Shown here one piece after another: positions 15,265 to 23,832 of a stretch of DNA of 64,000 nt; within the stretch, counting starts at the first letter, position 1; each line of letters opens with the position of its first letter. This DNA comes from Chitinophagaceae bacterium UBA1930. GTDB taxonomy: Bacteria > Bacteroidota > Bacteroidia > Chitinophagales > Chitinophagaceae. Under the pieces are notes generated by a model. The model did not search any database and had not been told where the DNA came from. It saw only the letters and a program-made list of their open reading frames with translations. The stretch is from assembly GCA_002337145.1 (NCBI GenBank), contig DDFK01000004.1:301982-365981 (forward strand), given 5' to 3'. The translations under genes and the position numbers were made by a program.

Positions 15265-15384
15265 GCCAGTATAGTGTCCGCTGCTACGAAGGAACATGAT
15301 GAAAAGAGAGTAGAAAAAGAGGGGATTGAAGCGGGTAAGAGTGCGAAGGAAGAAATGATTAAAAAGGATAAGAAAAATAAGTAA
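15265..15384 (+). pseudogene. Remnant D: last 39 codons of a lost toxin
   Basis: After a TAA at 15262-15264 a short frame reads ASIVSAATKEHDEKRVEKEG and ends EMIKKDKKNK at the TAA 15382-15384. The charged, lysine-rich helix and the single-base gap to the next ATG look like the very end of an Rhs toxin domain whose front part has been deleted. No start codon or Rhs sequence precedes it. Confidence 0.5.
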
Positions 15385-15385
15385 A

Positions 15386-15865
15386 ATGAAATATACAATT
15401 TTGGGTGTTTTATTTCTCTTTCTGAGCTACTGTGCAGTCTGTCAAAAAAAAATAAAGGCTCCATATAAATGCCCGTTTAAAAATGGAGTTGTTGAAGTTT
15501 ACAATATTAACAGTGAGCATAAATATGTAGATCCTTCAGATGGGTTAACTTTTGTAAGTGTAAAGAAAAATGACTCGGTTTATGCTCTGATAGAAGGATC
15601 GATTATATCAATTAAAGAAATCGGAAATGGTGTTTTAAGTTATGTCCTTAGAGGAAATGGCTTTGTTATTGTATACTCTACATTGTCGCATAATAAACCC
15701 AAAGACCTTCTTTATAAAAGAATAAAAAAAGGAGATTTCCTTTTTATTGCTGGTAGCGACGATAAAAGCAATTCTGAGGTAGGGGTGATAATTTCGGATA
15801 ATAATGGGATATTAAATTTAAAAGAGCATTATGAATTTCTAGGAATTAATCCGTCTATTAAGTAG
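15386..15865 (+). CDS. Exported protein with degenerate M23 peptidase-like fold, orphan immunity candidate
   Basis: The 159-residue product has a signal peptide (MKYTILGVLFLFLSYCAVCQ). The mature part follows the strand pattern of LytM/M23 domains: SVKKNDSVYALIEGSIISIKE, NGFVIVYSTLSHN, then KRIKKGDFLFIAGSDD and VGVIISDNNGILNLKEHYEFL. The zinc ligands of active M23 enzymes (HxxxD and HxH) are missing, so it is probably not a peptidase. It begins 1 base after the toxin remnant, the usual place for an immunity gene. The M23-like call rests on pattern only; immunity is inferred from position. Confidence 0.6.
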   Translation: MKYTILGVLFLFLSYCAVCQKKIKAPYKCPFKNGVVEVYNINSEHKYVDPSDGLTFVSVKKNDSVYALIEGSIISIKEIGNGVLSYVLRGNGFVIVYSTLSHNKPKDLLYKRIKKGDFLFIAGSDDKSNSEVGVIISDNNGILNLKEHYEFLGINPSIK

Positions 15866-16007
15866 GGTATTATCTTTTGAGAATATAAAAACAACTATTT
15901 CATTATTTGAAATGCATTTTTCTTGCATTGACATTGGGGGTTTTTAAGTATACAAGCGAACTACAATAAAGACAATACATCCCTCATTGAATACTACTGG
16001 GGAAGGA

Positions 16008-16456
16008 GCGTTTAAAATTGATAAGCAGTGGCTCGGGCTTTGCTTCCCTTGTACTTGCGCCAGCTGACCCTTACGGTTTAGAGTCCACAAGGTGTGAAAG
16101 TACCAAACTATTGCAGGCCAATGAGGGTGACGGCATTGATATAAAACGGAACGGGTACCTGTATATTTACCTGAGTAATACAAGTACAGACCATCCTGCC
16201 TATTTTGACCAGTTGCATATTGTGCACACAAGAGGTGCATTGTTGGAGGAGACGGCTTATTATCCGTTCGGGTTGACGATGGCGGGGATAAGTTCAAAGA
16301 CGGCTATGGGTGCTCCTGTGAACAAGCTTAAATAGAACGGTAAGGAGGAGCGAATACATGAATTTATGATGGGGGGAACTTGGAAAGTTATGATTATGGT
16401 GTGAGGCATTATAACCAACAATGGTCACCCTTGGGATAAGCCCCTCACTTTAATAA
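16008..16456 (+). pseudogene. Orphan cassette E: decayed Rhs core end without toxin
   Basis: Homology to the live core starts at about 16008 (ISSGSGFASLVLAPADPYG) and is very high through NEGDGIDIKRNGYLYIYLSN and AYYPFGLTMAGISS. A TAG at 16333-16335 replaces the tyrosine of KYNGKEE. Beyond it the core continues in a shifted frame as YDGGNLESYDYGVRHYNQQW before petering out near 16456. No toxin domain remains. The 140 bases before it (15866-16007) show no gene. Confidence 0.75.
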
Positions 16457-16499
16457 TCATCCAGGTTCAAAACAACATTATAAATAGAACAAATCGTAG

Positions 16500-17117
16500 A
16501 TGTTGAAAAAGGTAATATATAGTGACTATATAAAAAAATATCCTAGTATTGGATTGCTGGATATAATGGGCAATGAAAAAACTTCTATTTTTTACTTAGA
16601 CTATGATTATGCGGAAAATAAGTATAGTTTAATCCTGGATTTATTTATTGAGCAAATAAGTAATTATTTGATTGATTTGTATGGCGTGGTAAATATTTTT
16701 TTAGTATCAGACAGGAATTCTGATACACTAGTTAATAGAAAGAAAAAGACAGAATTAGAATTGAATAATGTTGTAATAAAAGAACATGTATATCCAATTG
16801 CAAATGCCGAAATTATAAAAATAGCTCTAGTTGAAGTATCAAAATCAAAAGATTTGATTTTGATACTAATGACATTGATAGAAAAGAGGACTCCATTTTT
16901 TATGATTAATATGATGGACTCAAGAAAGATAGATCCACAAATAATGGAAGATATCAATTTAATACAATGTGTCAGTGGCTCTATACCTTTTGTAAAGGAT
17001 TTATCTACTTATTTAAACTATCTTATTAATCGTAATAAATTGATTGAAAATATATTTATATGCAACGGAGGGTTTGACTTTGGTCAATTGGCTTTTGCAA
17101 CAATTCCCATAGGATAG
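16500..17117 (+). CDS. Unknown protein, orphan immunity candidate
   Basis: The 205-residue product (MLKKVIYSDYIKKYPSIGLL...) has no signal peptide and appears cytoplasmic, with alternating hydrophobic strands and helices (FIEQISNYLIDLYGVVNIFL, LILILMTLIEKRTPFFMIN) and an acidic, isoleucine-rich composition. I recognise no family. It is about 30% GC, far below the housekeeping genes, and it follows directly on the decayed Rhs core, so it is probably an immunity gene whose toxin has been lost. Confidence 0.55.
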   Translation: MLKKVIYSDYIKKYPSIGLLDIMGNEKTSIFYLDYDYAENKYSLILDLFIEQISNYLIDLYGVVNIFLVSDRNSDTLVNRKKKTELELNNVVIKEHVYPIANAEIIKIALVEVSKSKDLILILMTLIEKRTPFFMINMMDSRKIDPQIMEDINLIQCVSGSIPFVKDLSTYLNYLINRNKLIENIFICNGGFDFGQLAFATIPIG

Positions 17118-17164
17118 GATGTTGAATTACTTTTGTTATGAAGTGTAAGTATTAATATAATGCT

Positions 17165-17848
17165 ATGAAATACTTTGAAATATCATTATGCTCAGATTCA
17201 AAAATAACAGGGGTAAAGAATGCAGGGCAACAGGTTCAAATTAACGAAGATGGATTTAGTATAGAAAAGTTTAATAAAATAAAAAACTTTTTTATGAATC
17301 GATCCTATTGGGAAAAGGCAAATGTTGTTCCGGATTTTGAGGTAGTTATAGAAAGTGCGTCTATAGTGAATAAAGCAAAGCTTACAGATTTTATGCATTA
17401 TTCGCATCATATGTTCGGTTGCCCATTTATGGTAAGTGAGAAGGTGGTCAATTTATTTAATGATTTTAATATATCCAATCACTATTATTATAATGTTTTT
17501 CTTAAAAAAAACGGGGATGACATAAATGGATATAAACTGATGCATATTATGCATTATGATGTAGAAGTAATTGATTTTAAGAATACACGCTTTATTGCCG
17601 AATTTGATAACCCAGAAAATGGCAGGTATTATACATTCGACTCTTTTGTGGATTATCAAAATTATGAAGGGGAGCATACTTTAAATATCAGTGAGATTTC
17701 TTTGAATAGTAATTTTAATGATACATTGGATTTGTTTGACTTGAGATTGGGCGTGGTATTTGTTTCTGAAAGACTAAAAAAAGCAATAGAAAATGAAGAT
17801 TTATCAGGCGTGGTATTTTCAGATAAAATTAATGTCGTAATTGAATAA
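17165..17848 (+). CDS. Imm11/DUF1629-like immunity protein
   Basis: The 227-residue product resembles the Imm11 (DUF1629) immunity superfamily: a variable N-terminal half, a central FGCPFMVSEKVVNLFNDFNI segment, then YKLMHIMHYDVEVIDFKNTRF, and the closing LRLGVVFVSERLKKAIENE followed by GVVFSD. That P-x-x-V-S-x-x-x-x-x-L-F, then G-x-x-x-V-S-E-R-L-K pattern is what marks the family. It has no signal peptide and would act in the cytoplasm. No toxin is left nearby. It lies 47 bases after another candidate immunity gene, so the two may be one transcript. Confidence 0.6.
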   Translation: MKYFEISLCSDSKITGVKNAGQQVQINEDGFSIEKFNKIKNFFMNRSYWEKANVVPDFEVVIESASIVNKAKLTDFMHYSHHMFGCPFMVSEKVVNLFNDFNISNHYYYNVFLKKNGDDINGYKLMHIMHYDVEVIDFKNTRFIAEFDNPENGRYYTFDSFVDYQNYEGEHTLNISEISLNSNFNDTLDLFDLRLGVVFVSERLKKAIENEDLSGVVFSDKINVVIE

Positions 17849-17947
17849 ATAGAGACCTCACTTCGAGTATAGCGTAAGGGGCCTCAAAACAATATTTGGC
17901 CCAAAGGATAATATGGCGTATTGGCTTAACAATAGATCTAATTATAC

Positions 17948-18214
17948 ATGCTAAGCAATAAATTGCATAGTTGTAGAGTTTGTGGACTCTATATTAAAGA
18001 TTTGCCTTGGGGAGATAATAATGATTCTCCCACTTATGAAATATGCCCTTGCTGTGGTGTAGAGTTTGGAAATGAAGATTGTACTTTAGAATCTATAAAA
18101 GAGTTTAGGCAGAATTGGATTGATACAGGTGCAATATGGTTTGCACCAGACGAAAAGCCTAAAAACTGGGATATGGAGGAACAGTTAAAAGAAATTCCTA
18201 ACGGATTTAAATAA
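17948..18214 (+). CDS. Small zinc-ribbon-like protein, last gene of the immunity array
   Basis: The 88-residue product has two cysteine pairs, CRVCGL at about residue 9 and CPCCGVEFG at about 33, likely binding one zinc ion. Between and after them are PWGDNNDSPTYEI and RQNWIDTGAIWFAPDEKPKNW, with DMEEQLKEI near the end. Small proteins of this cysteine-rich type are often found among immunity genes, but I cannot name the family. The 99 bases before it (17849-17947) hold nothing I can identify. Confidence 0.6.
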   Translation: MLSNKLHSCRVCGLYIKDLPWGDNNDSPTYEICPCCGVEFGNEDCTLESIKEFRQNWIDTGAIWFAPDEKPKNWDMEEQLKEIPNGFK

Positions 18215-18367
18215 CCATTTTACTGCTGACAAATAGTTATAGTTAGTAGGATATTTTTATTGCTTCTTAACCTTTAATAGTGTTGCTGTGCTCCTTTTTG
18301 CGACATTCGGAATATCCAATTCCAATCCCTGTTTTCCCCCGACCTTCGCATCAAGCAACCAACTTCA

Positions 18368-19576
18368 ATGAACAACAAACAATATTTTGCCGTGGTGCTC
18401 ATACTGGGCAGCATGACGGCATTGGCACCTTTTTCAATAGATATGTACCTACCCGGGTTTCCGGCAATTGCGGCAGACCTGCATACATCCGCAGCTAAAG
18501 TATCCTTATCCTTAACCGGATTTTTTATAGGCATATCGGCCGGGCAGTTACTGTACGGCCCATTGCTGGATAAATATGGCAGAAAGCCACCTTTGTTTTG
18601 CGGACTTGTTTTATATATACTGGCATCATTGGCCTGTGCCTTTTCGCACAGCATCGACAACCTGATTTTGTTGCGTTGCATACAGGCCATTGGAAGCTGT
18701 GCCGCAACGGTAACAGCAGTGGCCATGGTGCGTGACCTTTTTCCGCCGGAGCAGAATGCAAAAGTATTTTCGTTACTGATACTGGTACTCGGTGCATCGC
18801 CCATGATAGCACCCACGGTTGGCGGTTATATTACCACGGCTTTTGGCTGGCACTATGTATTCATCATATTGACCTGCATCGGTGCGGCTATATTGCTGGC
18901 CTGTATCTTATGGCTACCCGATGTGTACAAACCCAATAAATCGCTTTCGTTACAACCACCTGTAATTATCAGGAGCTTTTATGAAGTATTGGTAAACCCA
19001 CAGTTTTACACCTATACATTAACCAGTGCCATTGCTTTTGCGGGACTGTTTGCCTATGTGTCGGGATCGCCATTGGTGTTCATGACCGTATTTGGCGTAA
19101 GCGGAAAAGTATATGGATGGATCTTTGCATTCCTGTCCATTGGTTTTGTAGGCAGCAGCCAATTGAACAACCTATTGATGAAAAGATGGAGCAGTAAGCA
19201 GATCGTAAACGTGATGGTGGTGTGCTATGCCGTCATAGGTACTGCATTTTTTATAGTTGCCGCATTGCACCTGTTGACATTGCCTTTAACCATTGTGTTC
19301 CTCTTTTTATCATTGGCCTGTATCGGTATCACCAATCCCAATGCATCATCGCTTTCGCTGGCACCGTTTACTGCCAATGCAGGTACCGCAGCATCTTTAA
19401 TGGGTGCCATACAAATGGGGCTGGGTGCATTGGTATCTGCAGTAATCAGTATGTTTGATGTGCCTTCTGCAAGTCCTATGGCCGGGGCAATTGCAGGTGC
19501 CAGTATACTTTCATTACTTGCGTTGTGTATTGGCAAAAGGAATATTCCTATAACGGAACCAGTAGATGCCAAGTAA
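18368..19576 (+). CDS. Bcr/CflA family multidrug efflux MFS transporter
   Basis: The 402-residue product has 12 predicted membrane segments and the Bcr/CflA signature: SIDMYLPGFPAIAADL in the first helix and loop, GPLLDKYGRKP (MFS motif A) at about residue 65, and R-C-I-Q-A-I-G-S-C near 100. Members export drugs, sulfonamides, bicyclomycin or cysteine with proton antiport; the substrate here cannot be told. It marks the return from the AT-rich immunity array to average composition. A DUF1415 gene follows closely. Confidence 0.9.
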   Translation: MNNKQYFAVVLILGSMTALAPFSIDMYLPGFPAIAADLHTSAAKVSLSLTGFFIGISAGQLLYGPLLDKYGRKPPLFCGLVLYILASLACAFSHSIDNLILLRCIQAIGSCAATVTAVAMVRDLFPPEQNAKVFSLLILVLGASPMIAPTVGGYITTAFGWHYVFIILTCIGAAILLACILWLPDVYKPNKSLSLQPPVIIRSFYEVLVNPQFYTYTLTSAIAFAGLFAYVSGSPLVFMTVFGVSGKVYGWIFAFLSIGFVGSSQLNNLLMKRWSSKQIVNVMVVCYAVIGTAFFIVAALHLLTLPLTIVFLFLSLACIGITNPNASSLSLAPFTANAGTAASLMGAIQMGLGALVSAVISMFDVPSASPMAGAIAGASILSLLALCIGKRNIPITEPVDAK

Positions 19577-19600
19577 TTGCTGCAAATAAAAACCATTGTC

Positions 19601-20149
19601 ATGCTTACGGACGAAGCCATTATAACACATACCAAAAACTGGATCACTGATGTAGTGGTAGGTTGTAATTTTTGCCCCTTTGCCGCAAGGGAAGTAAAAA
19701 AACAGACCATCCGTTACGAAGTGGTACAACAGGCCAACACTAAAAACAGTTTGGAGGCACTGGTAGATGCTTTTCATGTGCTGGACAGTGACGATACTAC
19801 CGAAACCATGTTTGTGATATTGGCTGATGGCTTCAACGATTTCAATAAATACCTAAACTTGGTGGAACTTGCAGAAACATTGCTGGAGAAAGAAGGTTAC
19901 AAAGGGGTGTACCAGATAGCAGGTTTCCATCCGCAATACCTGTTTGCTGGCAGCCAACCAAACGATGCAGCCAACTATACCAACCGGTCGCCCTATGCCA
20001 TGCTGCATTTGCTACGTGAAGCAAGCGTAAGCCGTGCCGTGGATGGCCACCCCGATATAGACAGCATACCGCAACGCAATATTGCTTATGCACAGGAAAA
20101 AGGAGTGGAGCAAATGAAAGCATTAAGGGATAACTGTATGAAAGAATAA
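19601..20149 (+). CDS. DUF1415 family protein
   Basis: The 182-residue product begins MLTDEAIITHTKNWITDVVV and contains the family motif GCNFCPFA. It continues with the conserved GYKGVYQIAGFHPQYLFAG, N-R-S-P-Y-A-M-L-H-L-L-R and D-x-I-P-Q-R-N. The function of DUF1415 is not known. The frame is open from a TTG at 19577, right after the MFS stop, but the ATG at 19601 fits the family start. The short gap to the MFS gene suggests one transcript. Confidence 0.88.
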   Translation: MLTDEAIITHTKNWITDVVVGCNFCPFAAREVKKQTIRYEVVQQANTKNSLEALVDAFHVLDSDDTTETMFVILADGFNDFNKYLNLVELAETLLEKEGYKGVYQIAGFHPQYLFAGSQPNDAANYTNRSPYAMLHLLREASVSRAVDGHPDIDSIPQRNIAYAQEKGVEQMKALRDNCMKE

Positions 20150-20320
20150 GCAAATTGCTGTTACATATCTATGCGTTAGGTAGTATGTTTATAGGTAGGT
20201 AAACCCATCCTCTGCGAAGCAGAAAATCCTTACTTAACTATCTTGTAAATCCTTCCCATCCGCACAATCCGTGTGCTTGTATTCACCAGAAAATTATCAA
20301 CACTAATGCCTACCTAACAG

Positions 20321-20346
20321 TTGTTAGCTTTCTTCCATTATATTTG
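20321..20346 (+). promoter_or_regulatory. Promoter candidate of the thiolase gene
   Basis: TATATTTG at 20339-20346 fits the Bacteroidota -7 consensus, with TTG at 20321-20323 upstream. The 15-base spacer is shorter than usual. It lies 18 bases before the ATG at 20365 and so supports that start over the TTG at 20344, which it overlaps. Confidence 0.45.
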
Positions 20347-20364
20347 CAACTTCAAATCATTATC

Positions 20365-21549
20365 ATGGGCAATAAAACAGTTTATATAGTAAGTGCGGTA
20401 CGTACACCAATGGGCAGTTTTGGTGGTGTACTGAAAGATCTATCGGCCACCCAACTGGGTGCTGTTGCCATAAAAGCAGCAGTGGAAAAAGCGGGCATAC
20501 AGCCCGGTCAGGTTCAGGAAGTATTGATGGGCTGTGTGATACAGGCCAATTTGGGACAGGCCCCTGCACGCCAGGCATCCAAGTTTGCAGGCCTGCCGGA
20601 TAATGTAATTGCCACTACTGTAAATAAGGTTTGTGCCAGCGGCATGAAAGCCATTGCACAAGGTGCACAAAGTATTCTATTGGGCGATGCCGATATAATT
20701 GTTGCTGGTGGTATGGAAAGCATGAGTAACGTGCCTTTCTATTCGCCCAACATGCGTTGGGGCAATAAATATGGCAACGTGAGTTTTATAGATGGACTGG
20801 CAAAAGATGGTTTGACCGATGTTTATTTTAATGGGGCCATGGGCAATTTTGCTGACAGCACTGCAAAGGAATGCAACATTAGCCGTGAGGAACAGGACGC
20901 TTTTGCGGTAGAAAGCTACAAACGTAGCCAGGCTGCATGGGGCGAGGGAAAGTTTGATGCGGAAGTGGTGCCGGTGGAAATTGTTACGAAAAAAGGCACC
21001 GTAACCATAACAAAAGACGAGGAACCTTTTAATGTAAAGTTTGACAAGATACCAGATTTAAAACCTGCTTTTAGTAAGGATGGAACTGTAACTGCTGCCA
21101 ATGCAAGTAGCATGAACGATGGTGCTGCTGCAGTAGTATTGATGAGCAAGGAAAAAGCCGATGAACTGGGCATTCAGCCTTTGGCCATCATCAGGAGCTA
21201 TGCCGATGCGGAACAGGCCCCCGAATGGTTCACTACCACACCAAGCCTGGCCGTGCCAAAAGCAGTGGCCAAAGCAGGCCTGCAAATGGGCGATGTACAG
21301 TTCTTTGAACTGAACGAGGCATTTAGTGTGGTGGGCATCTGCAACAGCGAAAAGATGAAACTGTACCCTAACCAGGTAAATGTAAATGGTGGTGCGGTTG
21401 CCTTGGGCCATCCATTGGGCTGTAGCGGTGCAAGGATCATTGTAACACTGATCAACGTATTGAAGCAGAACAATGCAAGCATTGGTGCCGCAGGTATCTG
21501 TAATGGTGGTGGTGGTGCAAGTGCAATGGTGATAGAACTGGCCAAATAA
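20365..21549 (+). CDS. Acetyl-CoA C-acyltransferase (thiolase)
   Basis: The 394-residue product begins MGNKTVYIVSAVRTPMGSFG. It has all thiolase catalytic residues: Cys90 in NKVCASGMKAI, Asn in LNEAF, His349 in GHPLGCSGAR and Cys379 in CNGGGGASAM. It condenses or cleaves acetyl-CoA and acyl-CoA in fatty-acid or acetoacetate metabolism; length and motifs fit the acetyl-CoA acetyltransferase type, but chain-length preference cannot be read. It stands alone between its own promoter and a terminator, so it is a single-gene transcript. Confidence 0.95.
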   Translation: MGNKTVYIVSAVRTPMGSFGGVLKDLSATQLGAVAIKAAVEKAGIQPGQVQEVLMGCVIQANLGQAPARQASKFAGLPDNVIATTVNKVCASGMKAIAQGAQSILLGDADIIVAGGMESMSNVPFYSPNMRWGNKYGNVSFIDGLAKDGLTDVYFNGAMGNFADSTAKECNISREEQDAFAVESYKRSQAAWGEGKFDAEVVPVEIVTKKGTVTITKDEEPFNVKFDKIPDLKPAFSKDGTVTAANASSMNDGAAAVVLMSKEKADELGIQPLAIIRSYADAEQAPEWFTTTPSLAVPKAVAKAGLQMGDVQFFELNEAFSVVGICNSEKMKLYPNQVNVNGGAVALGHPLGCSGARIIVTLINVLKQNNASIGAAGICNGGGGASAMVIELAK

Positions 21550-21582
21550 ATTGTTGTTGGTTATTATAGTTGTTTTTTTGAT

Positions 21583-21612
21583 AAATGGCTTCCCGCAAGG
21601 GAGGCCATTTTT
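21583..21612 (+). terminator. Terminator after the thiolase gene
   Basis: A 12-base stem (AAATGGCTTCCC / GGGAGGCCATTT, one G-T pair) with a 4-base loop is followed by a T run, 33 bases after the thiolase stop. Confidence 0.7.
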
Positions 21613-21663
21613 AAATATCAGGGTTGGGCAAATTATTATACCCGCTTGTTTTAATTTTATGTC

Positions 21664-22179
21664 ATGGATATACATATCAGGATGGCAACGATTGACGACG
21701 CCGAGTTACTTTCGGACCTTAGCAGGCGTAGTTTTTATGAGGCATTTCATGAACAGAATACCAAGGAAAACATGGCCGAGTTCCTTTCCATGAACTTTAC
21801 CTTGGAAGGCACCATGGATGAATTGGAGAATGGCATGAACACATTTTTCCTGGCCTATTACAGGGGCGAAGCAAGTGGCTACATCAACCTGCGTGTGTGC
21901 GATAAATTGGACAAGCATCCTGAGGTGGACCCGATATTGCTATCGAGGATATATGTATTGGATAAATTCATTGGCAAAGGCGTTGGCAAGGCATTGATGC
22001 AGCAATGCATAAAAGTGGCCTGGGACAGGAACAAGGATGCTATCTGTTTGGGCGTATGGGAGCATAATCCCCGGGCCATCAACTTCTATACAAGTTGGGG
22101 TTTCGAAAAAATTGACGAAGAAGTATTCGTGCTGGGCAGCGATGTACAGACGGATTGGGTAATGCTGAAACGTTTATAA
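21664..22179 (+). CDS. GNAT family N-acetyltransferase
   Basis: The 171-residue product begins MDIHIRMATIDDAELL, a standard GNAT first strand. It has the acetyl-CoA binding motif A as RIYVLDKFIGKGVGKALMQQ (R/Q-x-x-G-x-G/A at about residues 103-112) and a motif B as VWEHNPRAINFYTSWGFEKI. It should transfer acetyl from acetyl-CoA to an amine; the substrate is unknown. Its stop faces that of the rhomboid gene with a 9-base gap. Confidence 0.88.
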   Translation: MDIHIRMATIDDAELLSDLSRRSFYEAFHEQNTKENMAEFLSMNFTLEGTMDELENGMNTFFLAYYRGEASGYINLRVCDKLDKHPEVDPILLSRIYVLDKFIGKGVGKALMQQCIKVAWDRNKDAICLGVWEHNPRAINFYTSWGFEKIDEEVFVLGSDVQTDWVMLKRL

Positions 22180-22188
22180 GCTTTGGTA

Positions 22189-22830
22189 CTACAGATGCCA
22201 ATGGCTTATCTCTTCAATAAAATTTTCTACAGCCCTGAAACTGCTAAGGAAATAGCAGGCCACAATAAGGAAACCCACACCGTAAATAGCCCCCCATATA
22301 TGGGCAGAGTGGTTGATATTGTCACCACCTTTTTTATCGAGATATGCAGATATAAAAAGATAGATGGGTGCAAATATGAAACCCGGAATAATGGGTGGAA
22401 TAATGAACATGCCAATCTTTAAAGTAGGGTGCAAGAAAATGCCTGCAAACACAACTGCCGAAACAGCACCCGATGCACCCAGGCTTCTGTAATTGCTATT
22501 GAACTTGTTTTTTGAATAGGTAGGCAATAGGCAAACAACCAAGGCACTTATATAAAGAACCAGGTAAATAAGCTTGCCCTTGCTTGCAAATACAGTAATA
22601 AAATCTTCTTCTACATACCTGCCAAACATGTACAATGAAATCATGTTGAACGCAAGGTGCGGAACATCAGCATGTATCAAACCACAAGTAACAAAACGGT
22701 ACCATTGCTTTTGTTCGGTAACCGCAGGCGGATAAAAAATCAGGTCATCTTCGATTTTGCCGTTGGAAAAAGCAGTGAACGAAACCATACAGGTAATGGC
22801 AATGATAATAATGGTTATGGTTAGGGTCAT
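22189..22830 (-). CDS. Rhomboid family intramembrane serine protease
   Basis: The 213-residue product has about six membrane segments. It has the rhomboid landmarks: WYRFVTCGLIHADVPHLAFNM (HAD-HL-N in the second region), the catalytic serine in GASGAVSAV, and a histidine in NHSAHIWGAIYG that would complete the Ser-His dyad. It cleaves membrane proteins inside the bilayer; substrates are unknown. The start is 12 bases downstream of the rlmH stop on the same strand, so the two may be co-transcribed. Confidence 0.9.
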   Translation of the reverse strand: MTLTITIIIIAITCMVSFTAFSNGKIEDDLIFYPPAVTEQKQWYRFVTCGLIHADVPHLAFNMISLYMFGRYVEEDFITVFASKGKLIYLVLYISALVVCLLPTYSKNKFNSNYRSLGASGAVSAVVFAGIFLHPTLKIGMFIIPPIIPGFIFAPIYLFISAYLDKKGGDNINHSAHIWGAIYGVGFLIVACYFLSSFRAVENFIEEISHWHL

Positions 22831-22842
22831 GACGCCAATGGA

Positions 22843-23316
22843 TTATAGGTGATGGTATTTCTCGTTGCGTAAAATGGTACAGGCCCGGTACACCTGTTCT
22901 GCCAAAATTAGCCTTACCAGCATATGTGGAAAAACAAGTTTGGATAAGCTTAACGTATAATTGGCTCGCTGCATTACTGCGTCGCTTACGCCAAACGCAC
23001 CGCCAATTAAAAATACAATTTTCTTATGGCTTTCATTGGCCCGCTGTTGCAGCAACTGTGCCAGTTCTGGCGATGACAACTGCTTGCCACGTTCATCCAA
23101 CAGTACCAGGTAATCGTCCTTGCCCAATTGCTGCAGCACTATTTCTGCTTCTGCTTTTTTCAGGTCCGCTTCGGATAGTACCGCTGCATTTTTGGGTGGT
23201 GCCATCACCAACCAGTCGGCCGTAAAATATTTATTGATGCGTTTGGTAAAATCTGCAATGCCATCTTTTACATAGGCTTCATGTGCTTTACCAATGCTCC
23301 ATAGCTGTAGCTTCAT
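22843..23316 (-). CDS. rlmH: 23S rRNA (pseudouridine1915-N3)-methyltransferase RlmH
   Basis: The 157-residue length is exactly typical. The start is MKLQLWSIGKAHEAYVKDGI, and the SPOUT-fold methyl-donor knot is visible as VFLIGGAFGVSDAV, with LDERGKQLSSPELAQ before it and FPHMLVRLILAEQVYRACTI and a final YHH after it. It methylates pseudouridine 1915 in helix 69 of 23S rRNA. Confidence 0.97.
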   Translation of the reverse strand: MKLQLWSIGKAHEAYVKDGIADFTKRINKYFTADWLVMAPPKNAAVLSEADLKKAEAEIVLQQLGKDDYLVLLDERGKQLSSPELAQLLQQRANESHKKIVFLIGGAFGVSDAVMQRANYTLSLSKLVFPHMLVRLILAEQVYRACTILRNEKYHHL

Positions 23317-23343
23317 TTGCTGAAAATAAGTATTGTAAAAACA

Positions 23344-23793
23344 TTACACGCCAAACTGTTTCAAGTGATGGTCAAAATGTTTCCATTGGCTAAAGCCCCA
23401 TTCATCCGCTGTCATTACACCAAACAAAGGGTGCCTTCTTCCTTCTGCTGCCGCAGTGCCATTGTTGATGAACAGGTGATAGCTTGCCAGCAGTTTCTGT
23501 TGCTCGGCCTCAAACTGCTTCTCCTCTTTCATGATAAAGGAAGGCCCAGTGGGCAAGCTATGTTTAAATGGTTTGTCGCTCAGTATGTTTTTCTTTATCC
23601 ATGGGCCCATCAACCTGCCAATAAGGGTGGGCTTCTCCGTTCTTTCACCAGTGCCCAATGCCAGTACGGCCTGCACATGGGCCATCATTTGCGATACGCT
23701 CATCTTGCCCCACAGCCCTTTGGTATCCGGTGTAAGTTTGTTGATGCGTTGCAATGTCTCGTTTGCTGTTTGCGGTTCAAATAAAGAAGGCAT
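23344..23793 (-). CDS. DUF1569 domain protein (DinB-like fold)
   Basis: The 149-residue product has MSVSQMMAHVQAVLALG, then RLMGPWIKKNILSDKPFKHS and PTGPSFI, ending HPLFGVMTADEWGFSQWKHF with DHHLKQFGV. This matches DUF1569, a four-helix family related to DinB. The three histidines in HVQ, WKHFDHHL are the likely metal ligands. Cellular role is unknown. It runs in the same direction as the genes on both sides. Confidence 0.85.
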   Translation of the reverse strand: MPSLFEPQTANETLQRINKLTPDTKGLWGKMSVSQMMAHVQAVLALGTGERTEKPTLIGRLMGPWIKKNILSDKPFKHSLPTGPSFIMKEEKQFEAEQQKLLASYHLFINNGTAAAEGRRHPLFGVMTADEWGFSQWKHFDHHLKQFGV

Positions 23794-23832
23794 AATCGTG
23801 TATTTAAGTAAATGTATTGATCATCGCATGGG

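Noticed and set aside
10660..18214. Insertion sequence or integron explanation for the cassette array
   Set aside because: I saw no transposase, integrase, terminal inverted repeats or attC-like sites between cassettes. The repeated units are copies of the Rhs core itself, so homologous recombination is sufficient.
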